From positions 27,929 to 91,928 of the forward strand of contig JADGEQ010000029.1 in assembly GCA_016744295.1 (NCBI GenBank): 64,000 nt of DNA, given 5' to 3'. The notes below the pieces were generated by a model. The model was not told the DNA's origin and did no database searches. It worked only from the letters and a program-made list of their open reading frames with translations. Every line of letters begins with the position of its first letter. Within the stretch, counting starts at the first letter, position 1. This stretch comes from Desulfobacteraceae bacterium (GTDB lineage: Bacteria > Desulfobacterota > Desulfobacteria > Desulfobacterales > Desulfobacteraceae). Below are positions 36,177-45,292 of the stretch, one piece after another. A program made the position numbers and the translations under genes.

Positions 36177-37400
36177 ATGAATCAAGTCCAGTCGAAAAAA
36201 AATCTTGTTACCTTTATCAAGGATACCCTGGCATGGAATTTTTCCGGCTCCACCGGATATCAGCTGTATCTTTGCTTTACCCTCTGCCTCATGGTCACCG
36301 GTGTCTATGGATATTTTATTCAATTCAAACAGGGACTTGTTGCCACCAACATGTCCAATATTGTATCCTGGGGGTTTTACATCTCCAATTTCACCTTTCT
36401 GGTGGGGGTGGCAGCAGCAGCTGTCATGCTCATCCTTCCCGCCTATATTTTCAATGACAAGGATCTGCACAAGGTGGTTATCATAGGTGAAGTGGTGGCG
36501 GTGGGAGCTCTGATCATGTGCATGAGTTTTGTATTTGTGGATCTTGGCCGGCCCTTGCAGTTCTGGCACCTGATTCCAGGGATAGGCCAGCTCAATTTTC
36601 CCTCATCCCTTCTTGCCTGGGATATCCTGGTACTCAACGGATATCTGGCCCTCAACGCTCTGATACCGGCCTATATTGTCTATTGCCATTATCATAATAG
36701 GGAACCTGTGGGCAAATACTACAAACCCTTTATCTTTATCTCCATTGGCTGGGCCGTTGCCATCCACATGGTAACCGCCTTTCTCTACCAGGGGCTTCCG
36801 GCAAGACCCTTTTGGAACAACCCCCTCATGGGACCGCGTTTCCTTGCGTCTGCTTTTGCAGCCGGGCCTGCCATTATCAGCCTGGTCCTCCATGTGGTCA
36901 ATTCCGCCACAAATTATAAGATTGAGAACAAGATTTTCAACAAGCTGAGAATCATCATTGTGGTGGCCGCTGTCATCAATCTGCTCATGCTTTTTTCAGA
37001 GATTTTCAAGGAATTTTATTTCCCCACCCACCACAGCCAGTCGGCCATTTACCTGTTTTTCGGCCTGGAAGGGCACAATTCCCTTGTGCCATGGATCTGG
37101 ACCGCCATTTCCATAAACCTTCTGGGAACTCTTATCCTGGCCTTTAACCCCTTCAGAGAGCGTCAGATTTTTCTTTTTCCGGCACTGATCCTGATCATTG
37201 TAGGCATCTGGATTGAAAAGGGCATCGGCCTTATTGTCCCGGGCCTGGTTCCTTCCCCCATGGGCGAACTCATAGATTATGCGCCAAGCTTGGTGGAACT
37301 GATGATCACCCTGGGCATTGTGGGGTTGGGGATGTTTGTGATTACCATGCTCTTAAAACCGGCCCTGATCATTGAAAAAGAGTATGAAAAAAACCATTAA
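36177..37400 (+). CDS. NrfD/PsrC-family quinol dehydrogenase membrane subunit
   Basis: 407 residues with about ten hydrophobic helices (FSGSTGYQLYLCFTLCLMV, YISNFTFLVGVAAAAVMLIL, LAWDILVLNGYLALNALIPAY and so on). Typical NrfD-family elements are FVDLGRPLQFWHLIPG and SLLAWDILVLNGYL. It binds menaquinol and passes electrons to the adjacent Fe-S protein. The ATG has an AAGGAGAAAT site. Last gene of the nap operon; no terminator is evident before the convergent MFS gene, 25 bases away. Confidence 0.9.
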   Translation: MNQVQSKKNLVTFIKDTLAWNFSGSTGYQLYLCFTLCLMVTGVYGYFIQFKQGLVATNMSNIVSWGFYISNFTFLVGVAAAAVMLILPAYIFNDKDLHKVVIIGEVVAVGALIMCMSFVFVDLGRPLQFWHLIPGIGQLNFPSSLLAWDILVLNGYLALNALIPAYIVYCHYHNREPVGKYYKPFIFISIGWAVAIHMVTAFLYQGLPARPFWNNPLMGPRFLASAFAAGPAIISLVLHVVNSATNYKIENKIFNKLRIIIVVAAVINLLMLFSEIFKEFYFPTHHSQSAIYLFFGLEGHNSLVPWIWTAISINLLGTLILAFNPFRERQIFLFPALILIIVGIWIEKGIGLIVPGLVPSPMGELIDYAPSLVELMITLGIVGLGMFVITMLLKPALIIEKEYEKNH

Positions 37401-37425
37401 AAGATATTCTCATAAACCCCTCACC

Positions 37426-38721
37426 TCATCTCATCTGGCGGCAATGGGTCTCCTTGGTAAAGAACAGGAGTAAAACAGATAAAAGAACCCAGCACATCAT
37501 GGGGGTGAATCCAATCTCATAGGCATCCAGGGAATAGACCCTTACCCCCTTGATCAACTGACCGGTCCAGTGTCTGTCCAAAATCCAGCCAACAGCGGGC
37601 TGGAGAAACATGGGTCCCATCATCACCCCCATGTTGGTAAGGCCGGAAACTGTCCCGGACAAAGAAGGAGGAACCGATTCCCTGGCAAAGGCAAAACCTA
37701 AGATCATACAACCTGAAAAAAAACCAGTCACAAAAAAAACCAGAAAAAGCTGCTGAAAGGAAAGACTTTCCCGAAACAAAATCAAGGCCCATCCCATGGC
37801 GACCACCATGCTTCCAATAAGATACAAAGGTTTTCGTTTCCCCAGATAGTCTGACAGCCAACCGAAGAAAGGAGCACCCAGGGCCCAGGCAACCAGTAAA
37901 ACCGAGGTAAGGCCGGCTGCCCTGGCCGGACTCATTTGATGATGGGATATCAAATACGGCACCCCCCAGAGTCCGGAGAAAGTAAGGATACACCCCACAA
38001 TTCCGCCGGGGATGATAAACAACAACCAGGTATTCCGAAATGCAGCCACCTTTAAAAGAGACTGGCAAATGCTACGCCCGGACAATGGTATGGGCGGGGG
38101 GAGATTTTCTGTGAAACCCGGATATCCCTTTTCCTGGGGCCAATCCCTGACAACAAACCAGATCAGTCCGCCCAGAGCAAGGGTCATCACACCGGTGACA
38201 CCAATAACCATACGCCAATGGAAGGTGTCCATGAGAAACCGTAGGGGGGGACCTGCGGTGACCGCACCAATAAGACCAATGGACAGAGCATTCCCCCCAA
38301 CAAAGGCATAGATTTTTTCAGGGAACCAGGAAGAGGAGAGTTTAAGCAGTCCCACAAAGGCCACTGCCACGGACCCGCCAATGAGCAACCGACCCAGTCC
38401 GGCCAAAAAAAATCCAGAAGACAGGGCAAAAAGAAGGGTTCCCACACCTGCCACCAGACAACCGGCGGTGAGAAGTTTTCTGGGGCCCAGGGCATCTGCC
38501 AGAATCCCCGTGGGAATCTGCATGGCCACATAGGCATAGAAATAAAGACCGGACAGATGCCCCAGACCCGAGGCCGAGATATGAAAATCCTGCATCAATT
38601 CCAGCGTCATGACCCCCGGAGCCACCCGCTGAAAAAATCCAGCCAAATAAAAAAGGGCGCCCAGCCCCCAGACAAACCAGGCCAACGCCATGGGGGGCCC
38701 AATCTGTTTATTGATTTCCAT
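37426..38721 (-). CDS. Major facilitator superfamily transporter
   Basis: 431 residues, 12 predicted helices. The start at 38721 (MEINKQIGPPM) has AAAGGA about ten bases upstream; the track start at 38760 adds 13 polar residues. The MFS loop 2-3 motif is IPTGILADALGPRKLL. The closest flavour is the anion:cation symporter/organophosphate group. The nitrate signature of NarK-type carriers was not seen, so its position convergent with nap should not be read as nitrate transport. Substrate unknown. Confidence 0.8.
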   Translation of the reverse strand: MEINKQIGPPMALAWFVWGLGALFYLAGFFQRVAPGVMTLELMQDFHISASGLGHLSGLYFYAYVAMQIPTGILADALGPRKLLTAGCLVAGVGTLLFALSSGFFLAGLGRLLIGGSVAVAFVGLLKLSSSWFPEKIYAFVGGNALSIGLIGAVTAGPPLRFLMDTFHWRMVIGVTGVMTLALGGLIWFVVRDWPQEKGYPGFTENLPPPIPLSGRSICQSLLKVAAFRNTWLLFIIPGGIVGCILTFSGLWGVPYLISHHQMSPARAAGLTSVLLVAWALGAPFFGWLSDYLGKRKPLYLIGSMVVAMGWALILFRESLSFQQLFLVFFVTGFFSGCMILGFAFARESVPPSLSGTVSGLTNMGVMMGPMFLQPAVGWILDRHWTGQLIKGVRVYSLDAYEIGFTPMMCWVLLSVLLLFFTKETHCRQMR

Positions 38722-38915
38722 TGATATATTATCCTTTAAAAAATAATCATTTACAGGCATCTATCCCACATGGAAGAGGTGGAATCAAGTTATAATGCAA
38801 GGCTCAGATTTTCCTTGACACACCCCGAATGAAATGTGTATTTTTTAGAAACGTTCCATAAATTCTATCTGGTCACCTCAATTATTTCTTAATATAACGA
38901 TGAAACAGGGACCCC

Positions 38916-40001
38916 ATGCAGATAAACTCTGAAAACCATCCGCTTAGGAAAGCACATATTCTGATTGTGGATGATGATCCCACCATCTTAAGTCTGTTTA
39001 AACGGGCAATGAAAGTTGCCAGCCACAATTGTACCGTTGCCCATAGCGGAAAATCAGCTCTTTTTATGCTTTCCCACACCGCCTTTGACCTGGTTATCAC
39101 AGATATCAATATGCCGGAAATGAACGGAATTGAACTTGCCCAAAAGGTCCTCACTCATTTTTCAGCAGATGTCATTGTTATGACGGGCCAGGCAAAGGGG
39201 TACCAATATGATGAAATTATCAGTATCGGGGCCAGTGATTTTGTTGAAAAACCCTTTTCAATTCAGGAGATCATTTTGAGAATCCGCCGGGTCCTAAGGG
39301 AACGCCGCCTGAAGGAAGAGACGAAAAACGCCCATGAGGAACTCAAGGAGGCCTATGTGGATTCCATACACCGGTTGGTCATGGCCTCGGAATTCAAGGA
39401 TGAAGATACAGGGGACCACATCATCCGGATCGGGGATTATTCCTCCCTGATCAGCAGAAAACTCAACCAGTCCGACCAATTTGTCGAAAACATCAATTAT
39501 GCCTCTCCCATGCACGATATCGGAAAAATAGGCATTCCGGATATGATCCTGCTGAAACCGGGAAAACTGACCGAAAAAGAATTTAACATTGTGAAGGGTC
39601 ACACCCTTATCGGCGCAAAACTATTGTCCCAATCAAAATCCAGAATACTTCAACTGGCCATGGAGATTGCCCTGAGCCACCATGAAAAGTTTAACGGAAA
39701 GGGATATCCAAACGGGCTCTCAGGAGAAAGAATCCCCCTTGCCGGAAGAATTGTGGCAATTGCAGACACATTTGACGCATTGATATCCAAACGGCCCTAT
39801 AAAGACCCCTATCCTCCTGAAATGGTGTATGATATCATTAAAAGAGAAAAAGGCGCCCACTTTGATCCTGATATCACCGATATTCTCCTGGATAATTTTG
39901 AAACCTTTGTTGACATCAGGAATGAATCAGAAACTCTGCCCGTGGTAGGTCTTGAAAATTTCAAACTTAGCGAAAGAGATCAAATATGTATCCAAACATG
40001 A
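38916..40001 (+). CDS. Response regulator with HD-GYP domain
   Basis: 361 residues: receiver (1-125; LIVDDDPT, LVITDINMPEMNG, VEKPFSI), coiled linker, and HD-GYP domain (about 160-340) with SPMHDIGKIGIPD, HTLIGAKLL, SHHEKFNGKGYPNGLSG and IVAIADTFDAL. All metal ligands and the GYP triad are present, so it should hydrolyse cyclic di-GMP to pGpG/GMP under receiver control. It is followed 12 bases later by a single-domain regulator. Could feed the c-di-GMP level seen by the MshEN-like REC-FapA protein; this link is speculative. Confidence 0.93.
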   Translation: MQINSENHPLRKAHILIVDDDPTILSLFKRAMKVASHNCTVAHSGKSALFMLSHTAFDLVITDINMPEMNGIELAQKVLTHFSADVIVMTGQAKGYQYDEIISIGASDFVEKPFSIQEIILRIRRVLRERRLKEETKNAHEELKEAYVDSIHRLVMASEFKDEDTGDHIIRIGDYSSLISRKLNQSDQFVENINYASPMHDIGKIGIPDMILLKPGKLTEKEFNIVKGHTLIGAKLLSQSKSRILQLAMEIALSHHEKFNGKGYPNGLSGERIPLAGRIVAIADTFDALISKRPYKDPYPPEMVYDIIKREKGAHFDPDITDILLDNFETFVDIRNESETLPVVGLENFKLSERDQICIQT

Positions 40002-40013
40002 GAGGGAGATCCC

Positions 40014-40394
40014 ATGCCCCAGCAAATACTGGTGATTGACGACGAAAAATCCATTCGATCCCTACTCAGACAATTGTTTGAAAGACAAGGCTACAAGGTT
40101 CTGGTGGCTGCCAATGGTGATGAAGGTATCCAAACCTTTAATGAGAATTCCGTGGACCTTGTGATCATGGACCTGATCATGCCTGAAAAAGACGGAATTG
40201 AAACCATCCGGGAACTCAGGAGCCTTGATCCGGACATAAAAATAATCGCTATTTCAGGTGGAGGTATTCTCAAGCCGGACCTTTATTTGAAACTGGCCAG
40301 AAAATTCGGTGCCCTCTATTCATTCCAAAAACCGATCGAAAATGATAAAATACTGACCTTTGTGGAAAATTTATTCGGCCAATCCCCGGCCTAA
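40014..40394 (+). CDS. Single-domain response regulator
   Basis: 126 residues, CheY-like receiver only: VIDDEKS, LVIMDLIMPEKDG, IAISGGG and SFQKPIEN. All phosphorylation residues are intact. The SD is GAGAGGGAGATCCC. Co-transcribed with the HD-GYP regulator, which suggests a phosphate shuttle or competitor for the same kinase. Confidence 0.92.
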   Translation: MPQQILVIDDEKSIRSLLRQLFERQGYKVLVAANGDEGIQTFNENSVDLVIMDLIMPEKDGIETIRELRSLDPDIKIIAISGGGILKPDLYLKLARKFGALYSFQKPIENDKILTFVENLFGQSPA

Positions 40395-40515
40395 TATTAA
40401 ATACTGGACCCCAGGCATGAACCGCCCTAAGCAACCTCCCCTATTTTTTCGTTTGACAATTAAGAAGGAAACCTTAATGTTTGGTCATATTTTTATTTAA
40501 TTTAAGGAGATAAAT

Positions 40516-41046
40516 ATGGCAGACTTAACAGCTATAATGGAAACAAGCAAAGGACCGATCCGCATCAAACTTTTTGCAGATCTTACCCCTTTTACCTGTG
40601 GGAATTTTGTAAACCTTGCCAAAAGGGAATATTATAATGGTCTTAAATTCCACCGTGTCATCCCGGATTTTATGATCCAGGGCGGATGCCCTTACGGAAC
40701 CGGCATGGGCGGCCCCGGATATGAATTTGAAGATGAATTCAAAAAAGATCTGAAACATGAAAAAGCAGGAATTCTTTCCATGGCCAATGCAGGTCCCGGC
40801 ACAAACGGCAGCCAGTTTTTCATCACCCATGGCCCCACCCCCCACCTTGACGGTATGCACACGGTATTTGGTGCGGTCGAAACAGATGAAGACCAGAAAA
40901 TTGTGGACAGCATTGCCCAGGGAGACATTATTGAAAAGATCACCATCCAGGGAAATATCGGCGCACTTTTAAAAAAGGTAAAACCCAAAGTGGATGAATG
41001 GAATAAAACATTGAGCAAATCCTTTCCAAAGCTTCCCAAAGCATAA
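40516..41046 (+). CDS. Cyclophilin-type peptidyl-prolyl cis-trans isomerase
   Basis: 176 residues, PpiB type, no signal peptide (cytoplasmic). Core motifs: [52 protein letters not shown]. The active-site Arg (FHRV), the MIQGG loop and the QFFI strand are intact. The C-terminus carries a roughly 20-residue basic extension. The start follows TTAAGGAGATAAAT, and a strong terminator ends the gene. Confidence 0.95.
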   Translation: MADLTAIMETSKGPIRIKLFADLTPFTCGNFVNLAKREYYNGLKFHRVIPDFMIQGGCPYGTGMGGPGYEFEDEFKKDLKHEKAGILSMANAGPGTNGSQFFITHGPTPHLDGMHTVFGAVETDEDQKIVDSIAQGDIIEKITIQGNIGALLKKVKPKVDEWNKTLSKSFPKLPKA

Positions 41047-41080
41047 CCAAACCAGCGGGAAGAGCAAAACGCCTTAATAA

Positions 41081-41117
41081 AAAAGGCTGGATTGAGATTC
41101 AATCCAGCCTTTTTTTA
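41081..41117 (+). terminator. Rho-independent terminator after the cyclophilin gene
   Basis: GGCTGGATTGA and TCAATCCAGCC form a perfect 11-bp stem with a 3-base loop, flanked by AAAA and TTTTTTT, so it can also work on the minus strand for the convergent gene. Confidence 0.93.
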
Positions 41118-41135
41118 TTCCTTTGGAATCCTAGG

Positions 41136-41519
41136 TTAGGACAATTTAAGATACAGCGGAATCACGTGGAGTGTGGCGCTGTTTTCTTCGGTCTCTCCCA
41201 AGCGCCAGCTGGCCACAGTAAGGCCAAATTCTTCAATTTTCCGAACCATGCCTTTGATATCAATCAGGGGGTGCCGCTGGAAAACAGTGGGAAGCCCATA
41301 GGTCAGATTGCATACCAGACATTTGCCCGGCCGCTGGATCAGATTAAAAGCAAGCACAATCCTGTCTGATGAAGCAGAGAGACACTCCAACCGGATATCA
41401 TAGGCACCCTCTGATGCATCCCCGAATAGGGCCTCAAAAAACTGATCACTTTTTTCCGGGGGCAATAGGCTGTCCAAAAAATCCTGGGTAACTATTTTTT
41501 CTAAACCGCTCTGATTCAT
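41136..41519 (-). CDS. Conserved small protein of unknown function
   Basis: 127 residues from the ATG at 41519 (the GTG at 41531 adds four). Acidic and soluble; notable segments are LLPPEKSDQFFEALFGDASEGAYDIRL and RPGKCLVCNLTYGLPTVFQRHP, the latter with a CLVC pair. Similar short proteins recur in sulfate-reducing Deltaproteobacteria and have been misnamed after a eukaryotic homeobox protein; that recollection is not verified here. No operon partner. Confidence 0.65.
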   Translation of the reverse strand: MNQSGLEKIVTQDFLDSLLPPEKSDQFFEALFGDASEGAYDIRLECLSASSDRIVLAFNLIQRPGKCLVCNLTYGLPTVFQRHPLIDIKGMVRKIEEFGLTVASWRLGETEENSATLHVIPLYLKLS

Positions 41520-42250
41520 TATAATCACCAATCCTTTATCAACTTAAGTGTCAAACCATAAACTTCACTTTTATTAGACCTGGTTTATAAAATCAAGGGT
41601 TAAAAAAACAGAAGGACGGATACTCGACTCTATCCGGCAATTACAGCAAGCTTATTCATACCCTCACACCGATTTCGGATCCTATAAAGCTGTGAACTGG
41701 AGTCCAGTAGCTACTCAAACAACACGGTTTTCTTAACGCTCCACTGCATTAAGAACCTGTACGCAATTGCAATCAATGATACACCCACAATCCCCCCTCT
41801 AACAAACTCAGACAGGATCTCCACAGCCAAAGCTATTCACTTTTTTGGAAATAATTTGGAACTCTTGCCGGGCTGAAATTTAATGAATGTTACCTCAAGT
41901 CTCCAATAAAATTTACCGGGAAAATGATTCATTTAAAAATGCCTTGTCCCATATGGATGAATTTCACTTTAAAAATTTGGTTTATCCCAGATGTTGTGGC
42001 TTGAAGATTTTCTTTAAAGCGACACATACACGTTAAAAGACTCACCTTGACTCAAAGGTAGATCACCACAAGCACTTCTTTTTCCAGTTCTGCCTGTTTT
42101 GAATTCATGAAAAGCGACCATGTATAGCATCTATAGTCACGACTAAACTGAAATTAATTATTTTTGAAATATAGGACTTTTTAATGTATTCTATTCTTTA
42201 AGAAATTTCACAAATACAATTTAAATTATATTTAAGGCGAATGAAGGAAA
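41520..42250. other. Long intergenic region containing a diverged repeat copy
   Basis: 731 bases without a supported gene. It holds one copy of the repeat also found beside the group II intron. On the minus strand the copy extends into a frame reading SLIAIAYRFLMQWSVKKT and a stop, which looks like the decayed end of a coding or mobile sequence. The last 150 bases are AT-rich and should contain the promoter of the sensor gene at 42251. Confidence 0.45.
41736..41790 (+). repeat. Dispersed repeat, copy C
   Basis: ACTGCATTAAGAACCTGTAC followed by GCAATTGCAATCAATGATAC matches the copy at 63672 at about 40 of 44 bases, in the same orientation. A more diverged inverse copy lies at 61527. Confidence 0.7.
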
Positions 42251-44170
42251 TTGAATTTGACGATAACAAATCAAAGCTTCAAAGAACGATATGCGTTTAT
42301 TGCTTGGGTGATCCTCTTGGTTTTATCAATCATAGCAGCTATTCTGTTGGGTGAATGGACTGAAAATAAACGTTTTCTGGAAAACCAGCGTCAATCTGTA
42401 GTTAAACAACTCAGTGCGATTCGAGCAAGATTAGAAGGTGAGCTAAATATGGAGTTGTTATTGGCTCAAAGTATCATTGTCGATGTGGAAACAAATACAG
42501 ACATTACAGAAGATAGATTCTTTAAAATCGCTCAGCACTTTATGAAAACATCGAAGCATATAAAAAACATCGGGCTCGCCAAAGGAACCGTATTGACATA
42601 TGTCTACCCCAAAAAAGGAAACGAGAAAGCAATAGGGTTTGATTACAAAAAAAATGCGCAACAATGGCCAGTAGTCCAGCGAGTCATTCAAGGACGTAAG
42701 ACCATTGTGGCAGGACCCCTTAATCTTGTGCAGGGTGGAGTGGGAATTATTGGTCGAACCCCTATATTTATTGGCAATGACGGTTCTGAAAATCACAGAG
42801 GAGAGTATTTGGGTATATTGTCAATTGTTATTAACCTGCCGAGTTTGCTCGAAGCGGCCGGGTTGGGTAAAAAGGACTCGCTACTAAATATATCAATAAG
42901 AGGAAAGGACAGTTTGGGCGCGAAGGGTGAATATTTTTACGGCTCCAAAGAGCTTTTTGAAAACAATCCCGTCCTGATGGGGGTCACCCTGCCTGGAGGT
43001 TCTTGGCTGATGGCGGCACTTCCTGTGAACGGATGGAAAATAAAATCTCCGCGTATTAAATACTATCGCATAGCGACGATGGCAGTAGGTTTGGTAATTT
43101 TATCCCTATTATTTATCCAGCATCGTGAAGTGAATAGGCGAAAAGCTGCAGAAAAAACTATGGTCGAAAAAGAAAAATTTATAGGGTCATTACTCCACGC
43201 AATCCCTGTTCCTGTTTTTTATAAAGATAGAGCAGGTATCTACCAAGGATTTAATGATGCTTATGAAGCTTTTTTTGGAAAAAGTAAAAATCAATTGATT
43301 GGAAAAAGCGTATTCGACATTAGTCCAAAAGAGCTTGCACAGATTTACCATGCTAAGGATACTGAACTTTTTGATTCGGGGGGAATCCAGCATTACGAGT
43401 CAAAGGTAAAAAATTCTAGACACGAAATACGGGATGTGGTTTTTGATAAATCAGTTTACACAGACGACAAAGGCAACGTTATTGGCTTGATTGGAACGAT
43501 ATTAGATATCACCACACGTAAACGAATGGAAGATGCCTTGAAGCAAAGTGAAGAACGGTTTAGAGAAATGGCCGATCTTCTGCCCGGGGCGATTGTTGAG
43601 ACAGATGCCGATTTAAGAGTCACCTATGTGAACCGACAAGGATTGAAACTATTCAATTATAGTGAGGAAAATGTGTTAACAGGCATGAATGCTCTGGATT
43701 TCATTCATCCCGATGACAGAGGGAAGGCCCGGAAAAGAGTCGCAGATCGGTTAGCAAAAAAAACTATCACAGCAACAGAATATAGAGTGCTAAAAAAATG
43801 CAATGAAGACTGCTGGGTATTTTCCAACGCTTCTCCAATTTATAAAATAGATCAAATTATTGGTTTTCGAATAGTCTTAACCGACATCACTGTGCGCAAG
43901 CAAATAGAAAAAGAACGTGAAAAGTTAATTGATGAATTACAGAGTGCTTTAGCAGAAATAAAGACGTTAAAGGGGATTGTTCCAATTTGCTCAAATTGTA
44001 AAAAAATCCGAGATGATGCAGGGTATTGGAATATCTTGGAATCGTATATTCAAAAACATTCCGATGCATCATTTAGTCATGGTATATGCCCTGAATGTTC
44101 CGACGAATTATATGGCAAAGAGGATTGGTATATTAAGATGAATCAAAACAAAGGGAAAAAGGATGAATAA
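42251..44170 (+). CDS. CHASE-type sensor with two PAS domains and a C-terminal Cys motif, no kinase
   Basis: 639 residues from a TTG start (SD GAAGGAAA). Transmembrane helix 1 (about 13-35, AWVILLVLSIIAAILLG) and helix 2 (about 280-300) enclose a periplasmic CHASE-like domain (IRARLEGELNMELLLAQSI, TVLTYVYPKKGNEKAIGFDY). The cytoplasmic part has two PAS domains (about 320-425 and 435-560), a short coiled coil, and a C-terminal module with two CxxC pairs (GIVPICSNCKKIRDDAGYW, SHGICPECSDELYG). No HisKA, GGDEF or EAL output is present. The Cys module recurs on deltaproteobacterial PAS and receiver proteins and probably binds zinc. Codon use looks more AT-rich than its neighbours. Confidence 0.85.
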   Translation: MNLTITNQSFKERYAFIAWVILLVLSIIAAILLGEWTENKRFLENQRQSVVKQLSAIRARLEGELNMELLLAQSIIVDVETNTDITEDRFFKIAQHFMKTSKHIKNIGLAKGTVLTYVYPKKGNEKAIGFDYKKNAQQWPVVQRVIQGRKTIVAGPLNLVQGGVGIIGRTPIFIGNDGSENHRGEYLGILSIVINLPSLLEAAGLGKKDSLLNISIRGKDSLGAKGEYFYGSKELFENNPVLMGVTLPGGSWLMAALPVNGWKIKSPRIKYYRIATMAVGLVILSLLFIQHREVNRRKAAEKTMVEKEKFIGSLLHAIPVPVFYKDRAGIYQGFNDAYEAFFGKSKNQLIGKSVFDISPKELAQIYHAKDTELFDSGGIQHYESKVKNSRHEIRDVVFDKSVYTDDKGNVIGLIGTILDITTRKRMEDALKQSEERFREMADLLPGAIVETDADLRVTYVNRQGLKLFNYSEENVLTGMNALDFIHPDDRGKARKRVADRLAKKTITATEYRVLKKCNEDCWVFSNASPIYKIDQIIGFRIVLTDITVRKQIEKEREKLIDELQSALAEIKTLKGIVPICSNCKKIRDDAGYWNILESYIQKHSDASFSHGICPECSDELYGKEDWYIKMNQNKGKKDE

Positions 44171-44553
44171 GTTGTTTGCTTAAAAAGCTTTTTAAAGTAA
44201 TCTTTGCCAAATAGAAAACGATTATAATGTCTATAATCAAACACTGACACTTCCTGTATAAATGGCGACTGATTATTTTTCCAGAATAGAACCCATTCAA
44301 ATATATGAACCTGGACATTATCAGGGGCAATTTTTCCAACTGTTTGAGGGAGCGAAGCGAGTGAGTTTTGCTGTTCAAATGAAGTGAGGATAGCGATTGT
44401 AAAAGGATCAAAGCCAGCGATTACAAGGTGATCAGACCGGAGCGGGTTAACCTGTCTAATTGAATATTTATCATACATTCGCTTATTATTAAATGAAACC
44501 GTTCTGGTTGATACAACCTGTTTATTTTTCTAATTTTATGATACCCATTTCCC
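44171..44553. other. Intergenic region, no convincing gene
   Basis: 383 bases with a 16-base AT palindrome (TTAAAAAGCTTTTTAA near 44180) and a GAGCGAAGCGAG element near 44350. A 111-codon minus-strand ORF (44143-44478) overlaps the 3' end of the sensor gene and has no SD or recognisable features. Confidence 0.4.
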
Positions 44554-45264
44554 ATGAAACCACGATTGTCCATCATCATTCCTGTTTACAGGGAAGCAGC
44601 TTTTTTATCCGCCACTCTTCAATCTATTTTGGATCTAACAATTCCCATTCCCTTTGAAATTATTGTATCTGATGGGGATTTGGCTCAGTCAACCCTGGCC
44701 CACCTTAGGTCGGATACCAGCATCGATAGCAGTCAACCTATCAAAGGGATCACTTCTCCTAAAGGCAGGGGGGCCCAATTGAATAGGGGGGCCAACGCGG
44801 CTGCCGGAGAATTATTCCTTTTCCTCCATGCCGATACCCGGTTGGATCAAAGGGGGCTGGACCTGATGATAAACGCATGGCAAAATCATGTGGACTCTCT
44901 TTTTTGCGGCGCCTTTGATCTTCATATTGATTCTGAAAAAAAAATTTTCCGAATGATTGAACGAGTTGCTTCGGCCCGATCAAGACTTACAAAAATTCCC
45001 TATGGAGACCAGGGTATTTTTATGTCACGACACTTGTTTGAAAAAATCCACGGATTTCCAGATGTTCCCATCATGGAAGATGTGGGGATGATGTCAAAGG
45101 TAAAAAAAGAAGCGGTTAAACCAATTTTTATTGCCCATCCCATTTCCACATCTGCCCGGAGGTGGAAAGACCAGGGTATTGTATTCACAAGTTTGAGAAA
45201 CTGGATACTAATTTGTCTGTATATCCTTGGTATTCCCCCGCGAGTGCTGACAAAATTTTATTAG
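44554..45264 (+). CDS. rSAM/selenodomain-associated glycosyltransferase (transferase 2)
   Basis: 236 residues, GT-A fold family 2: LSIIIPVYREAAFLSATLQSI, EIIVSDGD and LFLFLHADTRLDQRGLDLM (the DxD-type HADT site), SFFCGAFDL-like acceptor region and GDQGIFMSRHLFEKIHGFPD. This set matches the transferase 2 subfamily that often travels with a radical-SAM selenodomain protein. The DGD is unusual, as many members have DGGS. It is tail-to-tail with the companion transferase 1 gene (28 bases). No radical-SAM partner is in the window. Confidence 0.82.
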   Translation: MKPRLSIIIPVYREAAFLSATLQSILDLTIPIPFEIIVSDGDLAQSTLAHLRSDTSIDSSQPIKGITSPKGRGAQLNRGANAAAGELFLFLHADTRLDQRGLDLMINAWQNHVDSLFCGAFDLHIDSEKKIFRMIERVASARSRLTKIPYGDQGIFMSRHLFEKIHGFPDVPIMEDVGMMSKVKKEAVKPIFIAHPISTSARRWKDQGIVFTSLRNWILICLYILGIPPRVLTKFY

Positions 45265-45292
45265 ATTCGGTTGGATATAAATGAAACCGACA

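Noticed and set aside
37426-38721. Nitrate/nitrite transporter
   Set aside because: Next to nap, but the nitrate signature motifs of NarK-type carriers were not seen; only a general MFS call is supported.
44143-44478. 111-codon minus-strand ORF
   Set aside because: Overlaps the sensor gene end, no SD, no recognisable domain.
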